Assembly (NCBI RefSeq): GCF_000374025.1
Contig: NZ_KB893179.1
Location: forward strand, 1 to 64,000
Reading direction: 5' to 3'
Origin: Spirosoma panaciterrae DSM 21099
GTDB taxonomy: Bacteria > Bacteroidota > Bacteroidia > Cytophagales > Spirosomataceae
DNA length: 64,000 nucleotides
Positions 55,958-64,000 of this stretch are shown here, piece after piece. Under the pieces are notes generated by a model. It searched no databases and was not told where the DNA came from. It saw only the letters and a list, made by a program, of their open reading frames with translations. Positions within the stretch are counted from its first letter, which is position 1; each line of letters starts with the position of its first letter. The translations under genes and the position numbers were made by a program.

Positions 55958-56806
55958 ATGCAACTTACTGATTTCAAGAGCGTAGCGGCCGATTACAAAG
56001 TTATTTTCTTCGATGCGTTCGGCGTTTTGAAAAACTCAGAGGGGATTTTACCCGGCATTGAAAAAACCTTCGACTGGCTTCGGGAAAACGGAAAAGATTT
56101 TTATGTACTGACCAACGATGCGTCACGAGGGCCGCACGAACTAGCCGAATCCTATTATCGGCAGGGGTTCTACGCCATTACGCCCGAACGCATTATTTCA
56201 TCAGGAATGCTTGCCCGCGAATACCTCGACCTGAAAGTGCATAATGGCACTGTAGCTTACCTTGGCACCGAAAAGTCGGCGCATTATCTGCAAACAACAG
56301 GCCTGACAACGCTACCTATCAGCCAGGTCGACCTGAAAGACATCGACGATATAAATGCCCTCGTCCTGCTCGATGATGAAGGATTTGACTGGAACACCGA
56401 CCTGACCAAAACCGTCAACCTACTCCGAAAGCGAAACATCCCGGTTATTGTAGCCAATACCGATGCGACATATCCGGTTTCGAAAAATCGGATCTCTATC
56501 GCCATTGGGGCAGTAGCCAAAATGATTGAAGGGATTGTGGGGAAACAGTTTATTCGATTCGGGAAGCCCGACGCCCAACTGTTCATGTTCGCTTATGAGC
56601 GGCTTGATACGGCAACGCCTATTAGTAAACGCGATATTCTGATGGTGGGCGACACCTTAAAAACGGATATTCTGGGGGGAAATAAATTTGGCCTCGATAC
56701 AGCCCTGGTCTTGACTGGAAACACGCAGCCGCAGGATGTTGAAGTACAGATCAGAAGTACAGGTATTATTCCTACTTACGTCTGCAAATCGGTAGTTATA
56801 CGCTAA
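55958..56806 (+). CDS. HAD-IIA family hydrolase (NagD-like)
   Basis: A 282-residue HAD phosphatase. Motif I is FFDAFGVL, so the usual second Asp of DxD is Phe here, as in several NagD/TIGR01459-type proteins. Motif II is YVLTNDAS, and motif IV is MVGDTLKTDILGGNKFGL with the metal-binding Asp residues. A C2-type cap lies between. Substrates of this group are small phosphates such as nucleoside or sugar phosphates; none can be chosen here. Confidence 0.82.
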   Translation: MQLTDFKSVAADYKVIFFDAFGVLKNSEGILPGIEKTFDWLRENGKDFYVLTNDASRGPHELAESYYRQGFYAITPERIISSGMLAREYLDLKVHNGTVAYLGTEKSAHYLQTTGLTTLPISQVDLKDIDDINALVLLDDEGFDWNTDLTKTVNLLRKRNIPVIVANTDATYPVSKNRISIAIGAVAKMIEGIVGKQFIRFGKPDAQLFMFAYERLDTATPISKRDILMVGDTLKTDILGGNKFGLDTALVLTGNTQPQDVEVQIRSTGIIPTYVCKSVVIR

Positions 56807-56946
56807 AGTTCGATCGATTTTGTGGCTTTCAGGCTTTTTATGACAGACGATTCATTTACCATTTTTTTACCACTAACCATCTGTTTTCCAAAAGTATAAA
56901 CCAACTAGAGCCGCTATACGAAACGATTTACATCCTAAAAAATTGT

Positions 56947-56977
56947 TTGATAATACCAAGGTAAATACGTTTCTTTG
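56947..56977 (+). promoter_or_regulatory. acpP promoter (TTG-N20-TTTCTTTG)
   Basis: TTG at 56947-56949 and TTTCTTTG at 56970-56977, 20 bp apart, fit the Bacteroidota pattern with one -7 mismatch. The leader to the acpP ATG would be about 25 nt. Confidence 0.55.
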
Positions 56978-57008
56978 CGCAGTTTTTTAACTAGAACAGA
57001 CTACGAAA

Positions 57009-57248
57009 ATGTCGGACATTGCACAAAAAGTTAAGAATATCATTGTTGAGAAACTAGGTGTTGAAGAATCAGAAGTTACGCCCGAAGCAAGCTTCACCAA
57101 CGACCTTGGTGCCGATTCGCTTGATACGGTTGAACTGATCATGGAATTTGAAAAAGAGTTCAATCTCCCTATCCCAGACGATGAGGCTGAAAAAATCTCT
57201 ACGGTTGGCTTAGCTATCGAATATCTCGAAAAACACATCGGCAAATAA
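57009..57248 (+). CDS. acpP: Acyl carrier protein
   Basis: A 79-residue acidic protein. The phosphopantetheine-attachment motif [15 protein letters not shown] carries the Ser modified by AcpS. The fold helices ([16 protein letters not shown] and the C-terminal [12 protein letters not shown]) match type II fatty-acid synthesis ACP. fabF follows after a hairpin and rnc is next, the common fatty-acid cluster order. Confidence 0.96.
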   Translation: MSDIAQKVKNIIVEKLGVEESEVTPEASFTNDLGADSLDTVELIMEFEKEFNLPIPDDEAEKISTVGLAIEYLEKHIGK

Positions 57249-57284
57249 GTCGTAGCCGAAAACAATTTAGTACATGAAAGTCAG

Positions 57285-57318
57285 CGCCAACTTCAATCAG
57301 CTTGGCGTTGTTTTTCTT
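57285..57318 (+). terminator. Weak terminator between acpP and fabF
   Basis: CGCCAA (57285-57290) pairs with TTGGCG (57302-57307), extended by one G:T pair, and is followed by TTGTTTTTCTTTTT. It probably gives partial termination, allowing acpP to be expressed above fabF. Confidence 0.55.
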
Positions 57319-57340
57319 TTTCATTACGCAGTCTATCTGT

Positions 57341-58591
57341 ATGACATTCAAGCGAGTAGTAGTGACCGGCCTCGGTGCGTTGACACCCATTGGCAATGAT
57401 GTAACCACTTATTGGAACAACTTGGCCGCCGGTGTAAGCGGGGCCGGTCCCATTACGAAGTTTGACGCCAGCAAGTTTCGTACGCAATTTGCCTGCGAAG
57501 TAAAAGGGCTGGACGTTTCTCAGTACATTCCTCGGCAGGAAGCCCGTAAGATGGATGCATTTACCCATTATGCACTCATCGCTACCGACGAAGCCGTTCG
57601 GGATGCCGAGTTAAATCTCGATACCCTCGACAAAAATAAAGTCGGTGTCATCTGGGGTTCAGGAATCGGTGGCCTTAAGTCTTTTGAGGACGAGATGATC
57701 GACTACGCCAAAGGCGACGGAACTCCCCGTATCAATCCTTTCTTCATTGTCCGAATGATCGCCGACAGCGCATCGGGGCAAATTTCGATGCGATATGGTT
57801 TCCGGGGTACTAACTACGTAACCGTTTCGGCCTGTGCCTCAACGAATAATGCCATCATTGATGCCTTCAACTACATTCGCTTGGGTCGGCTCAATATGTG
57901 TGTAGTTGGTGGATCGGAAGCAGCCGTTACGAAAGCGGGGATCGGTGGTTTCAATGCCAACCGGGCCTTGTCGGAACGGAATGACTCCCCTCAAACGGCT
58001 TCGCGTCCTTATGACAAAGACCGCGACGGCTTTGTGATGGGCGAAGGAGCAGGATCGATCATACTTGAAGAGTATGAACATGCTCAGGCGCGGGGCGCTA
58101 AAATTTATGCGGAGTTAATTGGGGGTGGTATGTCGTCGGATGCTTACCATATTACCGCTCCGCACCCTGAAGGTCTGGGCGCATTCCTGGGCATGCAGGA
58201 TGCTCTGAATGATGCCGGTATTGCTCCGGAAGAGATCGACTATATCAATACACACGGCACATCGACCCCTATTGGCGACCCACAGGAGTTGAAAGCGATT
58301 CATCAGCTATTTGGAGAGCATTCATTCAAGATGAACATTAGCTCAACCAAGTCCATGACCGGCCACTTATTAGGGGCTGCCGGAGCTGTTGAAGCGATCG
58401 CCTGTATTAAAGCATTGGAACATCAGCTTGTTCCTCCGACAATTAATCACTTCACCAACGACGATGAAATTGATCCGCGCTTCAATTTAACCTTCAATGT
58501 AGCTCAGGCCCGTCCGATGACAACCGTTATGAGCAATGCATTTGGGTTTGGAGGCCACAATGCCATCGTCATTTTCCGTAAACTTAGCTGA
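57341..58591 (+). CDS. fabF: Beta-ketoacyl-ACP synthase II
   Basis: A 416-residue condensing enzyme of fatty-acid elongation. The active-site Cys is in VSACASTNNAIIDA; the two His are in NTHGTSTPIGD and KSMTGHLLGAAGA. ATG 57341 (MTFKRVVVTGLGALTPIGN) is the family start; the longer frame only adds a leader read-through. It directly follows acpP and precedes rnc by 3 bp. Confidence 0.96.
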   Translation: MTFKRVVVTGLGALTPIGNDVTTYWNNLAAGVSGAGPITKFDASKFRTQFACEVKGLDVSQYIPRQEARKMDAFTHYALIATDEAVRDAELNLDTLDKNKVGVIWGSGIGGLKSFEDEMIDYAKGDGTPRINPFFIVRMIADSASGQISMRYGFRGTNYVTVSACASTNNAIIDAFNYIRLGRLNMCVVGGSEAAVTKAGIGGFNANRALSERNDSPQTASRPYDKDRDGFVMGEGAGSIILEEYEHAQARGAKIYAELIGGGMSSDAYHITAPHPEGLGAFLGMQDALNDAGIAPEEIDYINTHGTSTPIGDPQELKAIHQLFGEHSFKMNISSTKSMTGHLLGAAGAVEAIACIKALEHQLVPPTINHFTNDDEIDPRFNLTFNVAQARPMTTVMSNAFGFGGHNAIVIFRKLS

Positions 58592-58594
58592 GTC

Positions 58595-59356
58595 GTGCAA
58601 CTCGCTTTGCCACGTAGTTTATTCAATCCCCTCGCGTGGTTTCGATCTGGCCACAAAGATCCGCGTAAAGATTTACGCCGGTCCATTGGTCATATCATAG
58701 GCGCACGCCCGTCTAATCTGGGTCTGTACCAACTGGCGTTGCGGCATACATCTGCTTCGAAGGCAACAGCTATTGAAGGCTTCCGGGAATCCAACGAACG
58801 GCTGGAATACCTGGGTGATGCCGTGCTGGGCATGGTCATTGCCGAATTCCTGTTCAAAAAATATCCCTATAAAGATGAAGGGTTCCTGACAGAAATTCGC
58901 TCGCGGATCGTCAATCGTGAGACGCTGAATGGAATTTCCCGTAAAATTGGCCTCGATCAGTTGATCGAGTATGACGGAAGCCGTACGCGGAGCCTTCCCG
59001 CCCGGACGTCTATGTATGGCGATGCCCTTGAGGCTTTAGTTGGCGCTATTTATCTGGATAAGGGTTTCCGTTTCTCGCGTCGATTTATTCTGAAAGATCT
59101 GCTGTCTCATTACGATATTGAATCGGTGGTTCAGAACAATGGCAACTTCAAAAGCCGTCTGATCGAATGGGCCCAACGGGAAGGCAAAGAGATTCGCTTC
59201 GAAATTGTGTCTGAAAAAGGTAACAGCCACTTCCGTGAATTTATTGCCCAGGTGCTTGTTGACGAAGAGCCCTTTTCGACAGGTAGTGGCTACAGCAAGA
59301 AAAAAGCCGAACAGGCGGCTGCCGAGAAGGCCTTTGAGCTACTGGCCATAAAATAA
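58595..59356 (+). CDS. rnc: Ribonuclease III
   Basis: A 253-residue double-strand-specific endoribonuclease for rRNA and mRNA processing. The catalytic signature ERLEYLGDAVLG is at residues 68-79, and the second acidic patch lies in YGDALEALVGAIYLD. A C-terminal dsRNA-binding domain ends with SGYSKKKAEQAAAEKAFELL. A GTG start 3 bp after fabF is used, as no ATG lies before the conserved core. It is thus translationally coupled to fabF. Confidence 0.95.
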   Translation: MQLALPRSLFNPLAWFRSGHKDPRKDLRRSIGHIIGARPSNLGLYQLALRHTSASKATAIEGFRESNERLEYLGDAVLGMVIAEFLFKKYPYKDEGFLTEIRSRIVNRETLNGISRKIGLDQLIEYDGSRTRSLPARTSMYGDALEALVGAIYLDKGFRFSRRFILKDLLSHYDIESVVQNNGNFKSRLIEWAQREGKEIRFEIVSEKGNSHFREFIAQVLVDEEPFSTGSGYSKKKAEQAAAEKAFELLAIK

Positions 59357-59534
59357 GCCTGCTTTATTCCTGAAAGTTATTCTCTCCCTCATCAGGCAGG
59401 TCGACGCTGTTTACTTAGCCAGCCGATTTGCGCTATGGCAATTTTGTCATTTCACGGGTCATCTTGTCTGAAAACGGTCTTACTTTCTTAAAAGGTAAAT
59501 GTCAAAATGACCGGATTTGATATGACTTTTCTAT

Positions 59535-59550
59535 TGGCATGTCGTTTGAA
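59535..59550 (+). promoter_or_regulatory. Candidate sigma-54 promoter before hsp20
   Basis: TGGCATGTCGTTTGAA resembles the -24/-12 consensus TGGCACGNNNNTTGCW with two mismatches, one of them at the important GC of the -12 box. It lies 53 bp before the hsp20 ATG. The match may be chance. Confidence 0.3.
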
Positions 59551-59603
59551 ATAAGGTAATTGAATCCGTTAACTTATCGTCTAACACAAAACCAAAGAAA
59601 GTC

Positions 59604-60050
59604 ATGAGTACGTTAGTGCGCACGAACAGCAACTTTCCGTCGTTGATCGAAAACTTTTTTGGCCGCGATGTAAACGACTTTTTTAACACGAGTACCTCTA
59701 CCTTTACGTATGTACCGGCCGTAAACGTTGCCGAACACCCGGATGGTTTTCGAATTGAGGTGGCAGCGCCGGGTTTGAAGAAAGAGAACTTCAAGCTGAG
59801 CCTGAATCACAATAACCTAACCATTTCAGGTTCGCAGGAAACCAAAACAGACGAGTCGGAGAAGCCTGCTGAAAAATACACGCGTCGGGAGTTCAGCTAC
59901 TCCTCTTTTCAGCGGACCTTTACCTTACCCACCTCCGTCGATGCCGATAGAATTCAGGCAACGTATACCGATGGTATCCTGAAAATCGAAATGCCTAAAC
60001 GCGAAGAAGCTAAAGTGAAGCCACCCCGTCAAATCGAAATCGGTGGTTAA
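59604..60050 (+). CDS. Hsp20-family small heat-shock protein
   Basis: A 148-residue alpha-crystallin-type chaperone that holds unfolding proteins. The alpha-crystallin domain spans about residues 35-140, with VAAPGLKKENFKLSL, YTRREFSYSSFQRTFTLP and the conserved A-x-x-x-n-G-v-L element (YTDGILKIEMPK). The N-terminus (LIENFFGRDVNDFF) fits the family; the C-terminal I-x-I is partial (RQIEIGG). It stands alone, with a strong hairpin after it. Confidence 0.92.
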   Translation: MSTLVRTNSNFPSLIENFFGRDVNDFFNTSTSTFTYVPAVNVAEHPDGFRIEVAAPGLKKENFKLSLNHNNLTISGSQETKTDESEKPAEKYTRREFSYSSFQRTFTLPTSVDADRIQATYTDGILKIEMPKREEAKVKPPRQIEIGG

Positions 60051-60057
60051 TCTAACT

Positions 60058-60100
60058 TTAATGAAAAGCCTGTGAGGAATCCTTGCAGGCTTTTCATTAA
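60058..60100 (+). terminator. Terminator after hsp20
   Basis: Perfect 15-bp arms (60058-60072 and 60086-60100) start 8 bp after the hsp20 stop and finish with CTTTTCATTAA. Confidence 0.75.
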
Positions 60101-60246
60101 CTTAAAGGCCCTTTAACAAAGCCCTGTTAAATTTTGTTAAGGACACACATTAGCCGGATTTTTCAGAAGCCCCATTCCGTTATACAGGTAGAGTAAACAA
60201 TAATATTCTAACACAAAAAGAAAGCAATTCGATTTCCCAATTAATC

Positions 60247-61770
60247 ATGAAAAGCAACTGGAAATTAATAGCGTTAATAGCTCTCCTGTCGAGTGGGATA
60301 ACGCTGGCCGCTTACCACCTGTTGGGTTTCAACAACCGGGATGTAATCTTTAACGAATCATCGCCGATCCCAGCACTTACCAGTCGTTTGGCATCGCTAC
60401 CGGGTGGACCGACAGCGGCTCCGGGCGATTTCTCGACTGCCGCTGAAGCTGTAACCCCTACGGTTGTTCATATCCGTACTACAATGACCCGCACTGTTCG
60501 TCAACAACAAGTTCCTGATATCTTCCGGGAGTTCTTTGGTGACGACGCATTTGGTGGTGGCCAACGTCAGCCTCGCCGTCAGCAAGGTCAGGCATCAGGT
60601 TCGGGCGTAATCATCAGCAAAGATGGCTACATCGTTACGAACAACCACGTTGTACAGGATGCCGATGAAGTAGAGGTGATTATGACTGATAAGCGTAGCT
60701 TTAAAGCGAAAGTTATTGGTACTGACCCACTGACCGATCTGGCAGTTATCAAAGTAGAGGCCAACAACTTGCCTGCTATTACGCTGGGCGATTCAGACGC
60801 GCTGAAACTGGGCGAATGGGTACTGGCTGTTGGGTATCCCCTTGATCTGGAATCGACGGTAACGGCAGGTATTGTGAGTGCAAAAGGCCGTCGAATTGGT
60901 ATCCTGGACCAGAATATCAACAAAAACGATGCAAAACCTGACTCGCCTGTAGAAGCGTTCATTCAGACGGATGCCGCCATCAACCCTGGTAATTCGGGTG
61001 GAGCCCTGGTTAACCTGCGTGGCGAACTGGTTGGTATCAACTCGGCCATTGCTTCGGCAACAGGCTATTACAGTGGATATGGCTTTGCCGTTCCGGTCTC
61101 GCTGGTCAAGAAAGTATCGGCCGACCTGCTGAAATATGGCAACGTACAACGCGGTTATATCGGTATCTTACCCATTGAGCTGAACAGCACAGTGGCTAAA
61201 GATAAGAACGTTAAAGTCGGCCGTGGTATTTATGTTGACCAGGTTGTAGACAATGGCGCTGCCGAAGCGGCCGGCCTGAAAAAAGGGGACGTTATTGTGA
61301 AAATGGAAGGTCAGCCCCTGGATTCAGATGCTCAGATGCGTGAAATTATTGGTCGTCGTCGTCCAGGTGATGTTCTGACCGTGACCGTTAACCGTGATGG
61401 TACCGAGCGTGACTTTAAAGTAGAGCTTCGCAACCGTAACGGTGGCCGTGATATCATCAAGAAAGCCGACATTACCCCATCAGCTACGTCGCTCAGTTCT
61501 TTAGGCGCTCAGTTTGAAGACTTATCGGCTCAGGATGCTAAGCAATTAGGTATCAGTGGTGGTGTTCGGGTGAAGAAAATCACCGATGGTAAACTGGCAG
61601 AAACGGACGTAGAAGAAGGCTTTATCATTGTGAAAGCGAACGGTAAAAACGTTAAAACCACAAAAGACCTTCAGACCATTATGGCGAGCGTAAAAGAAGG
61701 GGAAGGCTTGATGCTGATCGGCATGTACCCCAACAGCTCGCGGATGTACTACTACGCTGTGCCTGTTTAA
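60247..61770 (+). CDS. DegP/HtrA-type serine protease (Do family)
   Basis: A 507-residue periplasmic protease-chaperone. An N-terminal signal/anchor helix (LIALIALLSSGITLAAYHLL) precedes the trypsin-like domain with the triad H134 (NNHVV), D164 (LTDLAVI) and S250 (GNSGGA). A PDZ domain at about 300-395 has GIYVDQVVDNGAAEAAGLKKGD; a second, shorter PDZ covers about 420-505. It removes or refolds damaged envelope proteins. It converges with gmd across a very strong hairpin. Confidence 0.94.
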   Translation: MKSNWKLIALIALLSSGITLAAYHLLGFNNRDVIFNESSPIPALTSRLASLPGGPTAAPGDFSTAAEAVTPTVVHIRTTMTRTVRQQQVPDIFREFFGDDAFGGGQRQPRRQQGQASGSGVIISKDGYIVTNNHVVQDADEVEVIMTDKRSFKAKVIGTDPLTDLAVIKVEANNLPAITLGDSDALKLGEWVLAVGYPLDLESTVTAGIVSAKGRRIGILDQNINKNDAKPDSPVEAFIQTDAAINPGNSGGALVNLRGELVGINSAIASATGYYSGYGFAVPVSLVKKVSADLLKYGNVQRGYIGILPIELNSTVAKDKNVKVGRGIYVDQVVDNGAAEAAGLKKGDVIVKMEGQPLDSDAQMREIIGRRRPGDVLTVTVNRDGTERDFKVELRNRNGGRDIIKKADITPSATSLSSLGAQFEDLSAQDAKQLGISGGVRVKKITDGKLAETDVEEGFIIVKANGKNVKTTKDLQTIMASVKEGEGLMLIGMYPNSSRMYYYAVPV

Positions 61771-61777
61771 AAAAGCA

Positions 61778-61854
61778 AAAAGGTGTAAAAAGAAGAAGGG
61801 GCCGAACGGGAATAAGCTATTCTCGTTCGGCCCCTTCTTCTTTTTACACCTTTT
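61778..61854. terminator. Very long hairpin between converging degP and gmd
   Basis: Arms 61778-61808 and 61824-61854 pair perfectly for 31 bp, and the stem extends six more bases with one G:T pair around a 3-base loop. Poly-A and poly-T flanks on either side fit a bidirectional terminator. Confidence 0.8.
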
Positions 61855-61858
61855 GTTT

Positions 61859-62971
61859 CTATTCGTAATAATTCAGAATCTGATGCCCACTTCTTGCCAG
61901 GAGTTGGTCACGACGGAAGAGGTCAATATCTGCTGTCATCATATCTTTCACCAGAGCTGGCAAATCATATTTGGGCTGCCAGTTCAGTTGCGTCATGGCT
62001 TTGGTTGGATCGCCAAGCAGCAAATCAACTTCGGTTGGACGGTAATAGCGAGGATCTATGCAAACAACGGCTTTGCCGATTTCAACCGGGAAGTCGGGAT
62101 TCGTTGAACTAACCACAGTACCCACTTCCGCATCACCTTCACCCGAAAAGGCCAGTTCAACACCAATTTCGGCAAATGCCATCCGAATAAAATCACGAAC
62201 GCTGGTCGTTACACCCGTAGCGATCACATAATCTTCGGGTTTGTCCTGTTGCAGGATCAGATACATGGCTTCTACATAATCTTTAGCATGGCCCCAGTCG
62301 CGTAGGGAGTCCAGATTACCCATGTATACTTTGTCCTGCAAACCTAAACCAATACGAGCAACGGCACGGGTAATTTTACGCGTTACGAACGTCTCACCCC
62401 GCAGTGGCGATTCGTGGTTAAACAGAATCCCGTTGCAGGCAAACATATCGTACGCTTCGCGATAGTTAACCGTAATCCAGTAACCATACAATTTAGCAAC
62501 GGCATACGGAGAGCGCGGATAGAATGGAGTTGTTTCTGACTGAGCATGTCCCTGAACCCCACCGTATAACTCAGATGTAGAAGCCTGGTAAATGCGGGTC
62601 TTTTTGGTTAACCCCAACAGCCGAACGGCTTCCAGAATCCGTAGTGTACCAATGCCATCAACCTGAGCTGTATATTCAGGTTCATCGAAACTTACCCGCA
62701 CGTGCGACATAGCGCCGAGGTTATAAATCTCGTCGGGTTGTACTTCCTGAATGATACGGATCACATTGGTAGAATCTGACAGATCACCATAGTGAAGCTT
62801 CAGGTGTACTTTTTTCTCATGCGGATCTTCATAGAGATGGTCGATCCGTTGCGTGTTGAATAGTGAGCTCCGGCGCTTAATACCGTGGACTTCGTATCCT
62901 TTTGCTAACAACAGCTCTGTTAAATAGGCACCATCCTGCCCGGTAATCCCAGTAATTAACGCTTTTTTCAT
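61859..62971 (-). CDS. gmd: GDP-mannose 4,6-dehydratase
   Basis: A 370-residue extended SDR that converts GDP-mannose to GDP-4-keto-6-deoxymannose for fucose and other surface sugars. The NADP motif [11 protein letters not shown] is at residues 7-17; [15 protein letters not shown] and [13 protein letters not shown] follow, the catalytic Tyr-Lys pair is in [15 protein letters not shown], and [16 protein letters not shown] is the substrate loop. It is a single gene here; fcl is not adjacent. Confidence 0.96.
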   Translation of the reverse strand: MKKALITGITGQDGAYLTELLLAKGYEVHGIKRRSSLFNTQRIDHLYEDPHEKKVHLKLHYGDLSDSTNVIRIIQEVQPDEIYNLGAMSHVRVSFDEPEYTAQVDGIGTLRILEAVRLLGLTKKTRIYQASTSELYGGVQGHAQSETTPFYPRSPYAVAKLYGYWITVNYREAYDMFACNGILFNHESPLRGETFVTRKITRAVARIGLGLQDKVYMGNLDSLRDWGHAKDYVEAMYLILQQDKPEDYVIATGVTTSVRDFIRMAFAEIGVELAFSGEGDAEVGTVVSSTNPDFPVEIGKAVVCIDPRYYRPTEVDLLLGDPTKAMTQLNWQPKYDLPALVKDMMTADIDLFRRDQLLARSGHQILNYYE

Positions 62972-63053
62972 AAATCCTTACAATCTAGGTTGAAGCACGT
63001 GCAAAGTTTACACATTAGCTTCTAAGTTAACATCTATTTGTCAAAATCTTAAA

Positions 63054-63659
63054 TTACTTTATTAATAGGCTACGCCGTATATCCACTTTATCGGGTTGTA
63101 ATTGGGCCGCAGATACGAATCGATGAATGGATGAATAATACCGTTCCGCATCTAACCGACGCATGAAGTCGCCCACTTTAAGTTTATAGGTTGGCTGATT
63201 ATAAGTCAGATAAGGGCTCAACTCTGGAAAATTCTGAGAGATCAGCAATTTAGCCGCTTCAGCTTCCTGACGCTGATTTCCTACATACACCTGAATTCGA
63301 TAACCAGGTGCATACCGAATCGACCTGTTTTGAGTGGCTATCGTATCCAAAACCAGATCAAGTTTACGATTTATATGTAAAGCTTCAATGGGTGCGTTCG
63401 GTTTTCGATTATCTGGGCGACGAGGAGTCGTTGTGGAGGCAGTCGTTGGGTTAGTCGGACGACTCGTAGTTGTTGGGTTAGAGGCAGTGGGATTCGGATT
63501 ATATACAGGTCGTACAGAAGCCAGATCTTCGTTATAACTGTTGTAATCGACTGACGAACCGCTTGACGAGACCGAACGACTACTGGCACAGCCCGACATA
63601 GTCAGTACACCAAGTACCAGCAATATGCCTAATTTACAATGCATAACCTTATTCCGCAT
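63054..63659 (-). CDS. SPOR-domain lipoprotein
   Basis: A 201-residue lipoprotein (lipobox MSGC near residue 24) with a Ser-, Thr- and Pro-rich linker and a C-terminal SPOR-like domain (GYRIQVYVGNQRQEAEAAKLL, then YKLKVGDFMRRLDAERYYS). SPOR domains bind denuded peptidoglycan at division or growth sites. A TATTTTTG box on the minus strand (63664-63671) sits so close that the start may be the internal ATG at 63644 rather than 63659. Confidence 0.8.
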   Translation of the reverse strand: MRNKVMHCKLGILLVLGVLTMSGCASSRSVSSSGSSVDYNSYNEDLASVRPVYNPNPTASNPTTTSRPTNPTTASTTTPRRPDNRKPNAPIEALHINRKLDLVLDTIATQNRSIRYAPGYRIQVYVGNQRQEAEAAKLLISQNFPELSPYLTYNQPTYKLKVGDFMRRLDAERYYSSIHRFVSAAQLQPDKVDIRRSLLIK

Positions 63660-63736
63660 GACGCAAAAATAGCCATTTTATTTTTTCAATTCCTTAACCC
63701 TTTATGCTGCGGTATAAACCCATGCTGGATTTTAGT

Positions 63737-63744
63737 TAATTTTG
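63737..63744 (+). promoter_or_regulatory. Bacteroidota -7 box TAATTTTG before murB
   Basis: A perfect TAnnTTTG lies 21 bp before the murB ATG. No clear -33 TTG is visible at standard spacing. Confidence 0.5.
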
Positions 63745-63765
63745 GGTTCTTATCAAGTCGAATAC

Positions 63766-64000
63766 ATGCTGAGTATACAGAGCTACGTGTCGCTTAAACC
63801 GTATAATACGTTTCGAATTGATGCCAGCGCACGCTATTGGGTCGATATTAGCAACGAGGACGATCTTCAAACGTTGCTTCAACTAGCTGAATTTCTCGAT
63901 ACCCCCAAATTAATTCTTGGCGGAGGGAGTAATGTACTTCTTTGCCAGAATTTTGATGGACTGGCCGTTAAAATCAGCCTTCAAGGTATCCAGGTGGTAC
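63766..64000 (+). CDS. murB: UDP-N-acetylenolpyruvoylglucosamine reductase, N-terminal part (cut by window edge)
   Basis: The open frame runs off the right edge. The 78 visible residues read MLSIQSYVSLKPYNTFRID at the start and reach LILGGGSNVLL, the FAD-binding loop of MurB. The enzyme reduces enolpyruvyl-UDP-GlcNAc to UDP-MurNAc in peptidoglycan synthesis. The start ATG is set by the family N-terminus and by a promoter box 21 bp upstream. Confidence 0.9.
   Translation, partial: MLSIQSYVSLKPYNTFRIDASARYWVDISNEDDLQTLLQLAEFLDTPKLILGGGSNVLLCQNFDGLAVKISLQGIQVV

Overview
The window looks like a chromosomal segment of a Bacteroidota bacterium of the Cytophagales, most probably Spirosoma or a close relative. 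The reasons are the Bacteroidota-type promoter boxes (TAnnTTTG with an upstream TTG) in front of several genes, a carboxypeptidase-regulatory/TonB-dependent receptor paired with a HmuY-type lipoprotein, atpD-atpC lying apart from the other ATP synthase genes, FtsX permeases with a PadR-linked prefix domain, a DUF6169 protein, and moderate GC with scattered palindromic repeats. This taxonomic call is an inference from gene content.

Bases 1-6200 are accessory. They hold the tail of an IS5/IS4-type transposase, an AT-rich gene for a 709-residue protein with two bulb-lectin domains and two calcium-type beta/gamma-crystallin domains, a secreted quercetinase-like bicupin, and a decayed stretch. In that stretch a thioredoxin-like gene fragment and a 5'-truncated cupin abut perfect hairpins, and another cupin gene carries an in-frame stop. 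Bases 6200-16400 are a redox island: an NmrA-type reductase, an aldo/keto reductase, three SDRs and an old-yellow-enzyme homologue alternate with four AraC-family regulators, three of them close paralogues. An orphan IS3 orfA closes the island.

Bases 17000-26700 carry an acyl-CoA dehydrogenase behind two palindromes, a PadR/FtsX-permease pair, YqjF and GyrI-like proteins, a Tat-exported Gfo/Idh/MocA oxidoreductase and a TPR histidine kinase. Bases 27200-35100 form a complete haem acquisition operon (TonB receptor, HmuY, HmuT, HmuU, HmuV, HmuS), converging on a CxxCH haem-binding protein. Then come a LolD/MacB-like ATPase, a large membrane TPR protein, malQ, and atpD and atpC separated by an unknown secreted protein, followed by udk, a PaaK-like reductase and nadA-nadB.

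Bases 48900-52200 hold a small-ORF/DUF6169 pair, a glutamine-synthetase-like enzyme and an APH-fold kinase. Bases 52280-55880 are an apparent ECF sigma operon with a putative anti-sigma factor, a CpxP/Spy-like protein, a YHYH lipoprotein, a MORN-like lipoprotein and a SCO copper chaperone. The rest is mostly core: HAD hydrolase, acpP-fabF-rnc, hsp20, degP/htrA, gmd, a SPOR lipoprotein and the 5' end of murB. No tRNA, rRNA or CRISPR array was seen. Domain calls rest on motif recognition by eye, without database searches.
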